NCBI GenBank assembly: GCA_029851415.1
Contig: CM056741.1
Location: 83,156,282-83,220,281, forward strand
Direction: 5' to 3'
Source: Eretmocerus hayati
Taxonomy: Eukaryota; Arthropoda; Insecta; Hymenoptera; Aphelinidae
Length of the DNA: 64,000 nt
Numbering within the stretch: position 1 is the stretch's first letter; every line of letters starts with the position of its first letter. The notes under the pieces are model-generated. The model was given only the letters and a program-made list of their open reading frames with translations. It was not told the origin of the DNA and searched no databases. This document shows positions 10,738 through 22,356 of this stretch, in pieces. Both the position numbers and the translations under genes were made by a program.

Positions 10738-11298
10738 TTATTTGATAGACAATATTTCGAACATTGTCAAGCGGTCTTGCTAATCTGGAAATTTCTTTTA
10801 CAACTTCGAGAGACACAAAATCGATTTTACGCTTTCTCTGTTGTATTTTCCAAATGACTCGCCCGAAGATCTTTTGATCTCCGATAAAAATACTCTTCTT
10901 TAGGAATATTTCGTCAGGAACATTATTGGGTTCCAGGAATACAACTTTTCAGCTGCTATTCCTTTGGACATACTGAACTTACAAAGTACTGCACGTTAAG
11001 TACGTGGTGGAAACTTCTCAAATCGGTAACTTTAGGTACAAGATAAATATCTTCATTTGAAAACAGTCAAATTTTGAACCATTTGACCATTGAGGTATTT
11101 AGTTGTGCTATAGCATCTTGAGAATCTAAAATGACTTCATACTTGCTAAATTGAGAATAGGATGAAGAAAAACTTCGAATTGCTCTTGAATTTTTTGTCG
11201 GGAAATCGTATTCTTGTCATGAGAATATTCGCTTAGAGTCTCTATTTTCTCCTTCTCTGGTTATGTCAGTGAGCACCACGATACACAATTGCATTCAA
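10738..11298 (-). pseudogene. Unidentified coding remnant downstream of Gypsy pol
   Basis: Reading the minus strand from an ATG near 11296, one frame stays protein-like for about 110 codons with only two stops. A one-base shift near 10955 then gives about 70 more open codons rich in Lys, Ile, Val and Arg. Its position just after the pol stop at 11321, on the same strand, fits a third ORF of the Gypsy-type element. I recognise no family motif. An unrelated older gene fragment is the alternative. Confidence 0.35.
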
Positions 11299-11320
11299 AA
11301 GCACTTGAATGATGGAAAAT

Positions 11321-11638
11321 TCACTTGAACGACACTTTTTTCTTCTTATTTTCGTAAGTACGTAGAGGTACCCTATGTGTGTCGTTGCTGGAAACAGGAA
11401 CTGGAACAGGAACTGATGAAGTTGAGTTGCTCGTTGCAGGATATTGAGCCTTCGTTGAGGCCGCAGTCTGAGGTTGAGTACTTGTTGATGGCTGAGTGAA
11501 TGCCAACAGAGCTCTAGCGTAGCTGTGATCCCCTGAGATTGGGGGAGAATAAGATTGTTCTAATTCTGGAAAAGTTATGTGAGCTGGCTTCAGGCGCTCA
11601 GTGTTGATGGTCATTTCACGACCTTGTATGTCAATCAC
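11321..11638 (-). pseudogene. Gypsy pol C-terminal tail
   Basis: A 105-codon frame contains the phrase TINTERLKPAH, equivalent to the 'vSIDRLKPA' segment that ends CsRn1-type pol proteins. A Ser/Thr/Pro-rich tail and a basic end follow. It lies directly downstream of the integrase on the same strand, separated by a frameshift. Confidence 0.65.
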
Positions 11639-11754
11639 AAAATTTCGATCATCGACTCTTCGGATAACTTTGAATGTTCTGCATATGGTTGATCCAACGA
11701 AGTGTTCTTTGCTCCTTTTTGCATGAACACATGTGAGCTAGTGTATAGGTTTTT

Positions 11755-12597
11755 TTACCAGGAGATTTTTCTTCTGCAGTGATGCGCCGCTGGTGCTGGA
11801 CAGATCTCTCGCATATGGAGTCGCAGTGGCTCCAAAAACGATTGAGGATCTATAGGCGGGTCTTCGTGTGTGAAAAACTCTCCTGGCAAACGTAAGTTTG
11901 ATCCATAGAGAAATTTAGCTGGACAGCCTCCAAATTCTTTTTTGTACACTGTGCGGAAGCCCAACAATATTGGAGGGAGAAGTGGCACCCAGTCTTGTGA
12001 TGCGTAGCAGCAAATAGCCGCCTTAACAGTGCGATGCCAGCGCTCAATCATTTCATTTGCTGCTGGGTGATATGGGGTCATGTGTTTTGTATCACACGCT
12101 ATGATTTTTGCCAGAAACTTGAATAAAGCAGATTCAAATTGTGAGCCTTGATCATGACTTATACTCTTTGGCGTTCCATAGCGAGATACCCAATGCGTAT
12201 AGAACGCATCCGCAACCATTTGTGCTGTGATATCTTTGATTGGAATGGCTTCTGGCCAGCGTGTGAACCGATCAATCATTGTCAAACAGTACTCAGATCC
12301 TTGTGAATGAGATGGAGGTCCAACTATGTCTATCTGTACATGATCGAAACGCTGGTCTGGTTCCTTGAATGCTTTAGGTTGGAGCACATTGTGACGTGCT
12401 ATTTTGAAACGTTGGCATGGGACACACTCTTTGGTCCATTTGGTTATCTGTTTGTTCATACTGGGTCAGACGTATCGTTGGCAGATGATTTTGACAGATG
12501 GTTTTGGACCAGGATGAGCTAGTCCTTGGGGAGCATCAAATATTTTTTTTCTGAAAACAACGGGTACATATGGACGAATGTCTTCTGTACTCACATC
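11755..12597 (-). pseudogene. Gypsy integrase
   Basis: An integrase would insert the element cDNA into the chromosome. The N-terminal zinc region is partly readable upstream of 12459 (a His and the CVPCQRFK Cys pair). The core keeps the first Asp in DIVGP, the second Asp in HDQGSQFES and the Glu in NEMIERWHR, so the D-D-E set is visible. The open part is 234 codons (11755-12459). The N-terminal section is in another frame with stops. The copy is part of a broken pol. Confidence 0.8.
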
Positions 12598-13323
12598 TCA
12601 ATAGATCCCCTGCAGATTCGGACCGTAGCTTAGTTTGTGTAGTCTGAGCGATGTATTCTCCTTGTTCTGAAGAAGATGCTGCAACTCTTCATCGTCGTTC
12701 TGTCCCTGCGATAATTGGCTGAAATCTATGATTGAGGGCATTTTGATGGCGTCCGCTGCACGCAATAGAGCATCTGCTACCTCATTTTCTTCACCTTTCA
12801 CGTATCCGACGTCAGTGCAGAATTCGTTGATGAAGCTGAGGTGTCTTTGTTGCCGCGGTGAAGCTTTATCCGCCTTCTGCACGAATGCATAGGTGATTGG
12901 CTTCTGGTCCACACGCAGTCGTAGTTCACACCCTTTTATCATCCCTTTAAAGAATTTTACAGCATGATATGAAGCAGCTAGTTCACGATCATACGTGCTA
13001 TAGTTTTGCTCAGCTTTGTTGAATTTTTTTGAAAAAAATCCTAGCAGTTGCCAATCATCGTTGACTTTTTGCTCCAGCACTGCTCCTATGGCCGTGGCAG
13101 ATGCGTCTGAAGATATGCGCAGAGGTGCCTCCGGATCCTGATGAGCTAGTAGCGTCACATTGGCAAGGTTTTTCTTGCATTTCTCAAAAGCTGTCAATGT
13201 TTCTTCATCCCATGGTACAGGACGATTGTCTTTTTTCTTGACTCCCTGGAGCAGTTTGTATAAAAGAGATCGGGTAGCGGCGGCGTTTTTGACAAGCCGC
13301 TTATAGTAATTGATCACTCCCAT
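12598..13323 (-). pseudogene. Gypsy RT connection and RNase H
   Basis: This 241-codon frame starts in the RT thumb (GVINYYKRLV) and runs through RNase H. The motifs ISSDASATAIGAVL, FFSKKF and YSTYDRELAA are clear, as is the PRQQRHL linker to integrase. It is the best preserved part of this pol. The frame ends at a stop just before the integrase zinc region. Confidence 0.8.
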
Positions 13324-13440
13324 AAACCTGTTGAGATCTGATAAAGTTTTGGGTTCCTCAAATTCGAAAATAGCCTTTAACTTATTTTTAAACGGTTCTA
13401 CTCCTTTCTCTGATACATGATGGCCCCAGAAGTCTATCTC

Positions 13441-13800
13441 CTAAACAAAGAAAACACATTTGTCAGCATTGACCCGCAACCCATAGTCACGTAATCTTTC
13501 GAAGACTATTCTTAAGATTCTTCCGTGGAACTCCTCGTCTTTTGATGCCACTAAGACATCGTCAGTACTGCAAAAAACGTCATCTTCTAAATCAAGGAAC
13601 ACTTCATCCATATGTATCTGGAAGGTTGGGGTAGCATTCATCATTCCGAACATCATTTTCAGGAATTCAAATAAACCAAACGTCGTTATGACCGCCGTTT
13701 TTGGTATATCTTCCGGTGCATTGTCTATCTGGTTGAATGCTTTTTTCAGGTCAAGTTTGGAGAAAATCGCTTACCTCGAACTACTCTGTTCAAATCCAGG
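13441..13800 (-). pseudogene. Gypsy reverse transcriptase palm, inactivated
   Basis: The frame 13441-13656 holds the palm segment with MDEVFLDLEDDVFC and then STDDVLVAS, where active relatives have YIDD. The upstream half of the RT lies in the protease-RT frame (13746-14432) and is separated by stops. The changed Tyr-Ile and the broken frames show that the copy is dead. Confidence 0.75.
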
Positions 13801-14475
13801 GAATTTTTTACTGGATATTTGTCTGGGACAGTCTGGGCACTTATACCTCTGTAATCACCACACGGACGCCATTCGCCATTGGCTTTTTGGGCCATATGTA
13901 GTGGACTTGCATACTGACTTTTTGACCTGCGCGCGACACCGTCTTTCATCATTTGCTTAAATAGTTCTTGAGCTATCTTCAGCTTTTTCGGTGGGAGGCG
14001 TCTTGGCTTAGCAGAAATAGGTGGTCCTACAGTGACTATGTGGTGGAGCGTTTTGGCTTTAACACGCGGTCTGATGTCCCGCGGACCTCCTCTGATTTCA
14101 GGAAAATCTGCAAGAATTGGCGTAGCCTTACACGATTTGTCTATGACAGAAGCTCCATGTACTGTTGCAGGAGCTGCGTGTCTTCGTTGGACCCATTTGG
14201 TCTCCTTGTCCATGACGGCGCAGGTACTGATATCGGGGACCAGCTGCCAACGTCCTACAAGGTTTGCTCCTAGGATCCCGTACGGGACGTCTGCTACATG
14301 GAAATATCCCTCATGTGGTCTTCTGAAACCACAGAGGGTTACATGACGTTCACCATAACATGGGATTACAGTTCCATTTGCCGCGAATAATTTGTGGTCA
14401 GCGACTTTTTCTTTTTTAGACACACTGGTCACAGGTCCGACCGAGATGTCTGCTCTAGAATCGACTAGATATAAA
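13746..14475 (-). pseudogene. Gypsy protease and RT N-terminus
   Basis: The protease region has the phrase LFAANGTVIPCYG typical of retroviral-type aspartic proteases. The catalytic Asp-Ser/Thr-Gly appears as Asp-Ser-Arg near 14450, which should abolish activity. About 100 residues later the RT entry motif KSQYASPLHMAQKANGEWR is clear. The frame breaks near 13760 before the palm. Confidence 0.75.
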
Positions 14476-14479
14476 TTTC

Positions 14480-15448
14480 AAGTCTCTAAGTCTGGTAAGA
14501 AAATGCGGCGGGATGCATTTGTGTCGCTGATCGCCGCTATCTCGAGCGAGGCAACTAATTTTTTGTCCACTCACACTCGTCTGGTTCGCCGCAAGAATGT
14601 GCACCTTCTTTGTTTGTTTCTTGATACCAGCAAATTTTTTCCCGTTCATCACAGTTGTCCCCGGGTGTTTGAGTTTGCGCTGGTTCCCACCCTTATCTTT
14701 TGTCGATGGGGATTTGGAACGAGAACTAGAGTGACGAGACATCTTCTCCCTTTTTTGTGAGATCATTCAATTGTTCCTGAATTTTAACCAGGATTTCCTC
14801 TTGAGTGAGAAATTTGATCTCATCTTTAGGTTTCGCAATGGCATTGAATTGGAACGCGTCTGGTTTCACTTCTGCCGCATTATCTGCAGCTTGTGTTGCC
14901 TCCTCGTCAGAGGCATTCTGCATGCTGGCTAATGCCAATTGTTCATGTGCTGGAAGATGAGAGCACCATAAATTTCTTATAAACTGCGGACACAGGTCCG
15001 TTTTGGCAGATTTCATTTGTTCTAAAAATTGAGAGGGTTTTGATTTGTAGCGATTCTCGTTTGGATGAGTTTGCGATAAGCTTGGCTCACCAGGCCTTTG
15101 AAGTCCTCCAGCACCGCTTTCTTCATCGTTTCATATTTGCTGCCCAAGAGAGTTACTGCAATCAAATTACCAATTTTTTCGGTAATGAATTGTCCTCAAG
15201 ATAGTGTAATAGCAAAGTAAATTTTTTCGAATCGGTTTGTACATGGTTCTCAGAGAACTGGTCCTCAAGAGCAGCAAACCATGCTACGGGCTTGTCCGCC
15301 CATAGCTTTGGCATGGAAAATTTTTCCTCTCTCTGCTCAGATGGTTGGACTTGGCTGGAAACGTTAGTCATCGGCCAATACGGCACATTCCCATACGGCA
15401 TGTAAGCGCCGTAATATGGAACATATTGCGGCTCATGTGCGTGATGGA
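14480..15448 (-). pseudogene. Gypsy Gag remnants
   Basis: Three overlapping broken frames (15162-15448, 14726-15016, 14480-14766) together make a Gag. A Tyr/Pro-rich N-terminus is followed by a capsid segment with KPVAWFAALEDQF, a helix-rich stretch and a basic C-terminus. No intact zinc knuckle is seen. The N-terminal codons nearest 15448 give way to the plus-strand N1 ORF1. Confidence 0.65.
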
Positions 15449-15451
15449 GAA

Positions 15452-16320
15452 GCTTCCGTTGGATCGTCAGCTTCTCCTGGAGCATGATTCTACCATGAAA
15501 GGCCAGTTTCTCACTCTCACCGAGTTATTAAAACGTCAGTAGTGTAGTCTGCATAATAGAGGAAGTAGAATTGATGATAACAGCAATGTCGAATCAATAC
15601 ATCAATCCTCGATTCCTACTATCTCACCTAGGATGGACGAATCCTCCCACTCACATGCTGGGAAGCAACGACAAGGACGTCGCAATGCCGGTCTTGAGCG
15701 CTGTGGATTAATTATTAATGGTGTTTCGGAACAAGATCCTATGGCTCTAACGGGACAGATATCGGATATTTCTTATGCCGGATTCAAGTCCATTCTCCCC
15801 TCGGCGGAGAGAGCAGACATTGTTGACCCCCATGTCCTACAACCAAAGCGTGCGTCTGAGGAGGGGTTTCTAACAAGTAAGCGCAATTCGGTTGCATCTT
15901 CACGACCCTCAGCTGCCTATTGCGCACTCCACCATCATGCGTAGTCAAACTCTCCAGTAGCCGACTAATCAGGGATGTGATTCGGGCTAAACGTTCGATC
16001 GTCAATAATTATTTCACGACTAATAACAGCCAGCCTGATCTACTAGACCCAGATACGAAAGCTAATGTGCCGAACCATCCACGCGGTATGGGTCTGAGAT
16101 ACGTCTGGCTCAGCGGAGGACGTTCCTGGGTTAGGCGGGAACATGTTGAGCGAGCGCATACAGCCGAATCTTAAGCTGATCTGCAGGTTATTCAAACGGC
16201 CTGTCGAAGTGTTCCAAAATGTACTCGTGCGCCCTCTAACAATATCGAGAGCTGCACATTCGTTCCGGAGCAAAGCCAAGTTCAGACAGCAGGATAAGTG
16301 GAGACTCCTTGACTAAATAC
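15452..16320 (+). pseudogene. N1-family ORF1 (nucleic-acid-binding), decayed
   Basis: This matches the ORF1 at 47406-53116 and 63551-64000. It starts inside the coiled-coil segment (PLDRQLLLEH) and continues through the conserved C-terminal part with NNYFTTNN and the phrase GLRYVW. Stops and frameshifts occur near 15539, 15942 and 16172. The N-terminal PHD finger is missing because the copy is truncated against the Gypsy element. The protein would be the RNA-binding partner of the element's RT. Confidence 0.75.
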
Positions 16321-16334
16321 GGCTGCTAAAGAGC

Positions 16335-16862
16335 GACGAGAGAGTGGAAGTTCCTTGGAAGTGGGATTCATCAATCTCAACTCCCTGACAGATGAGATTG
16401 AGAATCTACGCACGCTCGTTGCTAACGATCCCTCCTACCATCTACTTGGTCCGTCCGGGTACCATCTACTTCGACTCGGGTGGCCGAGTCGAAGCTGGAT
16501 GAGAATGTGGATCACAGTCTCTTTCATATACCGGGATTTTCACTGTTGAGACAGGATCGCTGTGTCTTATACATGGATTGATCATATTTACATGGATGAC
16601 AACGACACCATTACTGACTTTCGAAACAGACTCCTGACCGGTTTTGGCAGGAACTCTGTCATTAACGGCACCATCAACGTCCCCACTCCCACTCCTCCAG
16701 AAAACTCCTTCACCTATAGGGATTTTCGTAAGATAACTCCGGAAATGTTGAATGACCATCTGCATTGCTGCGACTGGACAGCTCTTGAAAATACCGAAAC
16801 CGGTTTAGAAGATGCAATATACTACTTGAATGGAAATTCAAAGAACGTTTTAGATGAGTAGC
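16335..16862 (+). pseudogene. N1-family endonuclease fragments, internally deleted
   Basis: The start GFINLNSLTDEIENLRTL is the N-terminus of an apurinic-type endonuclease domain; the same segment occurs at 53137-53297. After about 200 bp the sequence jumps to the later phrase SFTYRDFRKITPEML. Most of the endonuclease, including the catalytic core, is therefore deleted. The last readable residues are VLDE. Confidence 0.65.
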
Positions 16863-17112
16863 ATCGGATCAACCTGTGATGGTTTGGGTTCTACTCTGGA
16901 TTAAAATTCAGATATGTGTGACCTTTCGTCGACTGATGAAACAGATCTGCGATAAGACTATGAGCCCTTACCACATTTTTTTAGCAACTTTGCACTTTTG
17001 AGTATGAGTATTTGCCCTGACTAGTCACTGATTGTGATACCTAGAATCCTTGATCAAACCAGTATTTATGTATACAGATATTTTCTTTCCACTCGCGTAT
17101 TTATATTTTAAT
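16863..17112 (+). repeat. N1 3'-UTR-like tract inside the N1 coding region
   Basis: About 250 bp resemble the 3' UTRs at 35830-36070 and 61680-61925 (shared phrases around TGACTAGTCAC and TTGATCAAAC). It separates the VLDE end of the endonuclease segment from the RT linker that begins at 17113. It may be a 5'-truncated N1 insertion into an N1 copy, or a rearrangement. Confidence 0.5.
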
Positions 17113-17508
17113 TTGGACGAGGTTGGAGACGGAGAAAACTATAAATCCGAGGAAAGATGATGCTTCTTGGATTGGTCCTGAGTTGAAGGTGCTCATGCAT
17201 AGGCGAGCCGCGACACGCAGGCGCTGAGAGCGAATGCAACGTAACCGATGCAAGTGTCCTGATCTTCAATCTGAGTACTTTTTGCTCAGCGGAGAGGTCG
17301 ACTTGCGCATTAAACAAGAGCGTAACTTCCACCAAACCCATCTCATAGACGCTCTTGATCAGAACAAGAACATCTGGAGAGAGATGCGCAATCTCGGCCA
17401 CTTGCCCAAGACCAAAGAGGGAGAACTTCACGGTTTCACCCAGGATGAGTTGAACGCTCATTTTGCAGGGGTTTCCGTTTCGCCTTATGGAAATTTCAAT
17501 GAAGCAAT
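17113..17508 (+). pseudogene. N1 RT N-terminal linker
   Basis: Broken frames read INPRKDDASWIGPELK and then NIWREMRNLGHLPKTKEG and the start of the RT fingers. The segment stops at CAAT (17505-17508), the 4-bp target duplication of the 16.7-kb LTR element. It resumes in frame at 34219 when one CAAT is removed. Confidence 0.75.
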
Positions 17509-18245
17509 TGTTACAGGGATTCGTAACGTGGGTTCTTTTATACTGCACCTGGGGAGTCCTGACTCGACAGGTAGGTAGGTGGAAATTCGGAAGAGTAATA
17601 AATACCAAGGGGATCCCTAGAGCTGCGTTTATTAGTCCAAAAGTACAATCAAGAGAGAGACTTTACAAAATACTGGGGTTGATTCTACTTGAGTGGAGTC
17701 CGTCAAGGGCTGAGGTACTCGACTCGGAATGGCGTTAATGAGCGACGTGGTCAGATCGGTAGGTGAGTTCGTACTGAGAACTAGAAGCCCGGCGCGTGAT
17801 TCTAAGGACGAACGTCGTACGTGACGGGAGCTCACGGTGTACTGCGGTTCTAAGAGCTCGAAACGTACTCGACGGAGTCTCGCGGTAAACTGCGAATCTA
17901 AGCTCCTTGCCAGAGCTTTTGAGCTCTATTTATACTCTCTCGGACCCCGCGTTTCTCCTTCGTTCGTGGCTAGAAGAAATGCAGGTGAGGCGCGGCAGCG
18001 CTTTGTCCTTGCGCCCTTCGTCTAGACTCGCGGGCGCTATTCGCGGTTTCTCAGAGCTTCTCCTAGCTTCTCGAAGTCTCCGCTTCTCTATATGCCTATA
18101 CATCAAGATACATAGTATATCTATAGCTTACAATACAAGGTACATCTATATGTTAGAATACCATCTATGCCTATATGGTATACGCATATACTCCCGTATG
18201 CGGAGTATATATAGAGCTAGTTGGGAACCGACTAGGTTCCTGACA
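17509..18245 (-). repeat. 3' LTR (element sense) of the 16.7-kb element
   Basis: Left copy of the 737-bp LTR, TGTTACAGGG to TTCCTGACA on the plus strand. It carries the same TATAAATA (17927-17934, minus strand) and AATAAA (17628-17633, minus strand) as the other LTR. Confidence 0.9.
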
Positions 18246-21140
18246 CGTCCGTTCGCTGCATTCATTGCTCCCCCGAGCAATGTTACAAAGATTAGTTCGT
18301 GAAAAAAATTACATTTTTTCATATACTTCCCTCATATTGAGTTGTATTCAAAATACCTTGCGAATTCGACTTTCTTCTTAGAATTCTGAACTATTGTTCG
18401 ACAATACATTGAAATCAAGAGTGGCATATCAAAGATTTTAAGTGCAATAATTTTCTACTTAGGTCTCGACTTGATTTCGGAGATTCCACTTGATTCCCAG
18501 AAGCGGTAATCAAAATATACAACCTTGGCTACACGTTGGAGTTTAAGAAATGGAGTCTGATGAGAATCTCATTGATACAATATTTTCATTCAGCCGGTGA
18601 GGAGCACATTTCGACTACCGTTATGGAAGTTCAAGAAATCTTCGTGAATTCGAAAACTAACATTCCATGGTCAGGATTTTGTCCGATACAAGATTGAGAA
18701 AATTCAGTGATCTGATAGCTAAGATGCTACTTTCAAAATTGTGTTTGGTATGTCAGGATGGCTGATTTATCGAGCGGTCTTAGGCCTACAGGAAGTTTTC
18801 CGGTGGACAGGAAAATTATTAAAGATATCTCATGATTCTAGGCCCGATGTTCGTGTCGATGGATTCTATACAATTCAGAAGATTAAATGATTTTACGGGA
18901 TAAGTATGACATGGAATGATCCCAGTGACATCAAGGTCTTATAGGCTAATAATTCGCTGAAAAATTGCAATTACTTAATTATTCAACAGACATCACAATT
19001 CTAGAATACTAAAATAAATCTAAGATTATAGACTACCTAAGTCTCTCTCTCGCAAGATAGTTATAATGGATTCGAGATAACATTCATATTGTTACAGTTC
19101 TGAGTACATCTCCATTCTGTCAGTTATTCTCCGTTGTAGCGAGTTCTCAATCATATTGTAAATCCTTCAATTGGAAACGTTGTAATTGTAGATCAAGATC
19201 TCAGTTTCATGGTGTCCGACATTTTGTTTGTTGATTTGAATACATTTCCAGTTTGTTACAATAATTACAAATCCCTCTTTCAATCATTGGTGATCCTTCA
19301 AGTTAGATAATTTCAATCATATTCTGTAGAGTGTCACTGTTCGAATACCGTTTTCATCATGGTCATAGTTCTATTATCCAGAGATTTCGTTTCAATCCTT
19401 GTTATTCCATGCTCCTCCGATCCTTGCTTCCCAGAATTTGATCCATTATTCATTCTCTCATTTTATTGATGATCAATATTATCCCATTGGTTCAGTTGAA
19501 TTGGTAAACATTGCCCAAAATTCTACCTTTTCTCCTTGGGAATCGATTACAATTGAAATTCCATGGCTCCATCCATTCAAATTCATCAAAATCAGATCAA
19601 ATTAGTATCAGCCTTCAGTGAAAGATTGAGAAAAATGGGCAATTTTGTGTATGATTGCAATTCATAAGTCCCGAGTTTCATCATTGCTGCTTGGTTCCTG
19701 AAACAAATCTTCTGACGATTAGTTAAGGGATACCCCCCCAGGCAACAGACTCTTGCTTCTAGTATGAAAGGTACGAAGAAAGCATCCTTGATATTGACAG
19801 AAATTGGATCAAATGTTGCTGATTTTCATCACTCTGTAATAAATTGAATTGTACGTCATGAAGAATTTAACTTGAGACTCGCTAACTACCGCTAACAGTG
19901 CAAATAATTAGAGTCAAGAGACTCAAGGTTCGATTTATTTGCCATATAGTGCCCGCAAAAGTTGATCTCCAGTTACCGAACAACATTTGGACCTGATGAA
20001 AATTTATTTTCAATGGTCTAAAATAGTTTTCACCGTTCAAGTCGAGTTAGGTTAGGTTTCGCGAAAAATTACAGGAGAGCAGAAAGATGCGTCTTGACGA
20101 ATTACACTATTTTACCTATCTTCATTTTTCCAATAGGAGCCACCTAAACTGAGATATCTTTGATTTCCTCCCAGAATTGCCGTATATTTGGCTCAAAAAT
20201 AGGTAATATTAATATTATTTCATTCCTCGGGTATTGGACCGGGAGAAAATTCCTTCTGAAATCTCTACAATTATTTGTCAATAACTTTTGATTATTCACA
20301 ACGGTTTGTAATACCCCCTGTGATAACTTCTGTCAAGCTGAATCAAGAAATTAATGATGATTTAGGTCAAACTTGCTCAAATGCCTTGGTCCCCTATGTT
20401 TCTATTCCGGGCCACCCTTAATTTGACGAGTAATACAATAGTTTAGAGTCTGAATCGGACACAATCAACCGAACCTGATTGTCGCTCGTTCTATTTGTAA
20501 GTATGTAATACTTGGCCATTGCGCGTGTGCGTTATTTCATACATCAGATCCCACCTGTTGATGAGTTTAAACGCCTCAGAGTAGGCCTAACACGATAGTG
20601 GATATTCGCAGTTCTACGTCCCAGTTTTAGCACAATCATTTATTCGTTAATATTTCCAATTCCAAACTACTTTTCTGAGTCTCTTGCGTGGACGTACTCC
20701 ACTGGACGCAGTACCTGTACAAAAACGTTATTGCAGACCTATCTAGCAGAAATTTCAGTCAAAGTTTTGTGGCGTAGATTAGCAGACAGTCATGAGATTG
20801 CTCCCAGTGTTGAAATAATGAATGACAATTTTCAGCTGTCATTTTCGTGGCTTGTTTATATATCGGATATGTATTCTTTTAATTCTATACATTATTATTA
20901 CATCTCTATTCAAAAGAACTCAATACTTTGTGTTTATCATTTTCGGGTATTTCAGACAGTAGGGGTGATGGAAGAAAAAAGTCATTCTCATTGCCAAACT
21001 TATGCCAGGAGGTATAGTTGGATAGATTATTTTGAATGAAACTTTATTACTATGGACTCAAGCTTTTGATGCATATCCTGGTTTTCATCTCAAAGTCCCA
21101 CTGATGATCACCAGAGTACTTAATAACAGTCCCAGGTATG
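18246..21140. other. Non-coding interior next to the 3' LTR
   Basis: About 2.9 kb of AT-rich sequence with no ORF above 70 codons and no repeat that I can see. Immediately inside the LTR (18246-18300) a moderately purine-rich minus-strand stretch is the only candidate polypurine tract, and it is weak. Confidence 0.5.
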
Positions 21141-21268
21141 GACTGGAGACGGCATTATATATATGTCTACGCTCTGACTCGAGACGGCATTGTATATATG
21201 TCTACACTCTGGTTTGGAGACGGCATTATATATATGTCTACGCTCTAACTCGAGACGGCATTGTATAT
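21141..21268. repeat. 36-bp minisatellite, left part (4 units)
   Basis: Four tandem 35-36-bp units built on GAGACGGCATTATATATATG followed by a TCTAC-containing half. The array is interrupted after a partial unit by the TIR element at 21269 and continues at 22357. Confidence 0.9.
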
Positions 21269-22356
21269 GGGCAAATCTCACGAAGTATGCGGTTTGGCCG
21301 AACAGGCCTATTTTCACGTTGTCAGAACAACAGTCGCGTTATTTCCGCCGCTCGCATTAGATCATTTTGAAGATCTACTCATATTTAATAGTTCTGCATC
21401 ATTCAGAAGTCTAAAAATTGCTATAGAAAGGTACTGGGAGACGCTTCTTCGTGACAAAATCACAATTTTCGACCGAACAGGGCCATAGTTCTCTCACGCC
21501 TTAGCTCGCCACAGGCGGGGCGGTTCACCGATCGGTCTGAAAATTGGATATGTGATGGATTATAATACATAGAAACATATAATTTTCGCCCGAGGCTGTG
21601 CCTATCAATGCGTCGGAGTGCCGATGATTCGTTGGAGCGAACTCCGATTCTACATTTTCTCCTGTATCGCTCTTCTAATGGATGCAGCACTCGGGGCGGT
21701 GAATATTTCGTATCTGTAGAAACGACATATTATTCTACATCCAAAAACCTACAAATCTAGCCCAAGAACGATAGTGTGCTCGATTCCGCACGACGATGCG
21801 GCTTGAAATGAGAAAAGTTATTTTCGCGTAAATGGGGTCAAAAAAATCGTTTTTCGTGTAGCACACGAAAATTTCGATTCCGTTGGGATGGAAACCACGT
21901 GTAAACTGATATTTGTACCTCAAGAAATGCCTATGAGAATCGCCCCTACTACAGCCTCATATCGGTCGCGATGCGAGGCTTGTGAGGATCGACAAATGAC
22001 GAAAATGAGCGTTTCGACGGTTGAGGCACATCTACATTTTGTACCACAGACCTTCAGAAAACACTGTAAACCATTGAACTCATCTCTCTTCTTCTATTCC
22101 AACACCAAGGATGCCATGTATTCACATACACACGAGCCAATTAGAATTACGAAAATATGAGGGTCCCACGCAAATACATGGGAAAAACTTCTACACCCTC
22201 ACAAATCCACGGCGGGGCTCCAAAATGATTTACGCAAGTATTTCATCATTGTTTGAGCATTACTTGGACCAAACAAAAGTTTATCGGAGATGTGCTGCCA
22301 TTCTGGAAATTCTCGAAATTTCAAAGTCGAAACCGCATAGTTCCTGAGATTTGCCC
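21269..22356. mobile_element. 1.09-kb non-autonomous TIR DNA element
   Basis: The ends are inverted repeats of about 27 bp: GGGCAAATCTCA at 21269-21280 and its complement ending at 22356, with further matches to TATGCGGTTT. Removing the element and one ATAT (or TA) recreates the sequence GCATTGTATATATGTCTAC, which is exactly one unit of the surrounding minisatellite. No transposase ORF is present. The superfamily is undetermined. Confidence 0.8.

Larger units (their letters stand above)
11300..15448 (-). mobile_element. Ty3/Gypsy LTR retrotransposon, decayed
   Basis: In minus-strand order this holds Gag remnants, protease, reverse transcriptase, RNase H, integrase and a pol C-terminus. That is the Ty3/Gypsy order. 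No LTR is evident at either edge; the upstream edge is cut at about 15448, where a plus-strand N1 ORF1 begins. The sequence style (Gag phrase PVAWFAALEDQF, pol phrase RLKPAH) resembles the CsRn1/Kabuki lineage, a tentative assignment. Every domain has frameshifts or altered catalytic residues. Confidence 0.8.

Noticed and set aside
10738..10952. Possible GAR1-like H/ACA protein
   Set aside because: Only a short phrase (DEIFLKK...IFGRV) recalls GAR1. Order and length do not fit.
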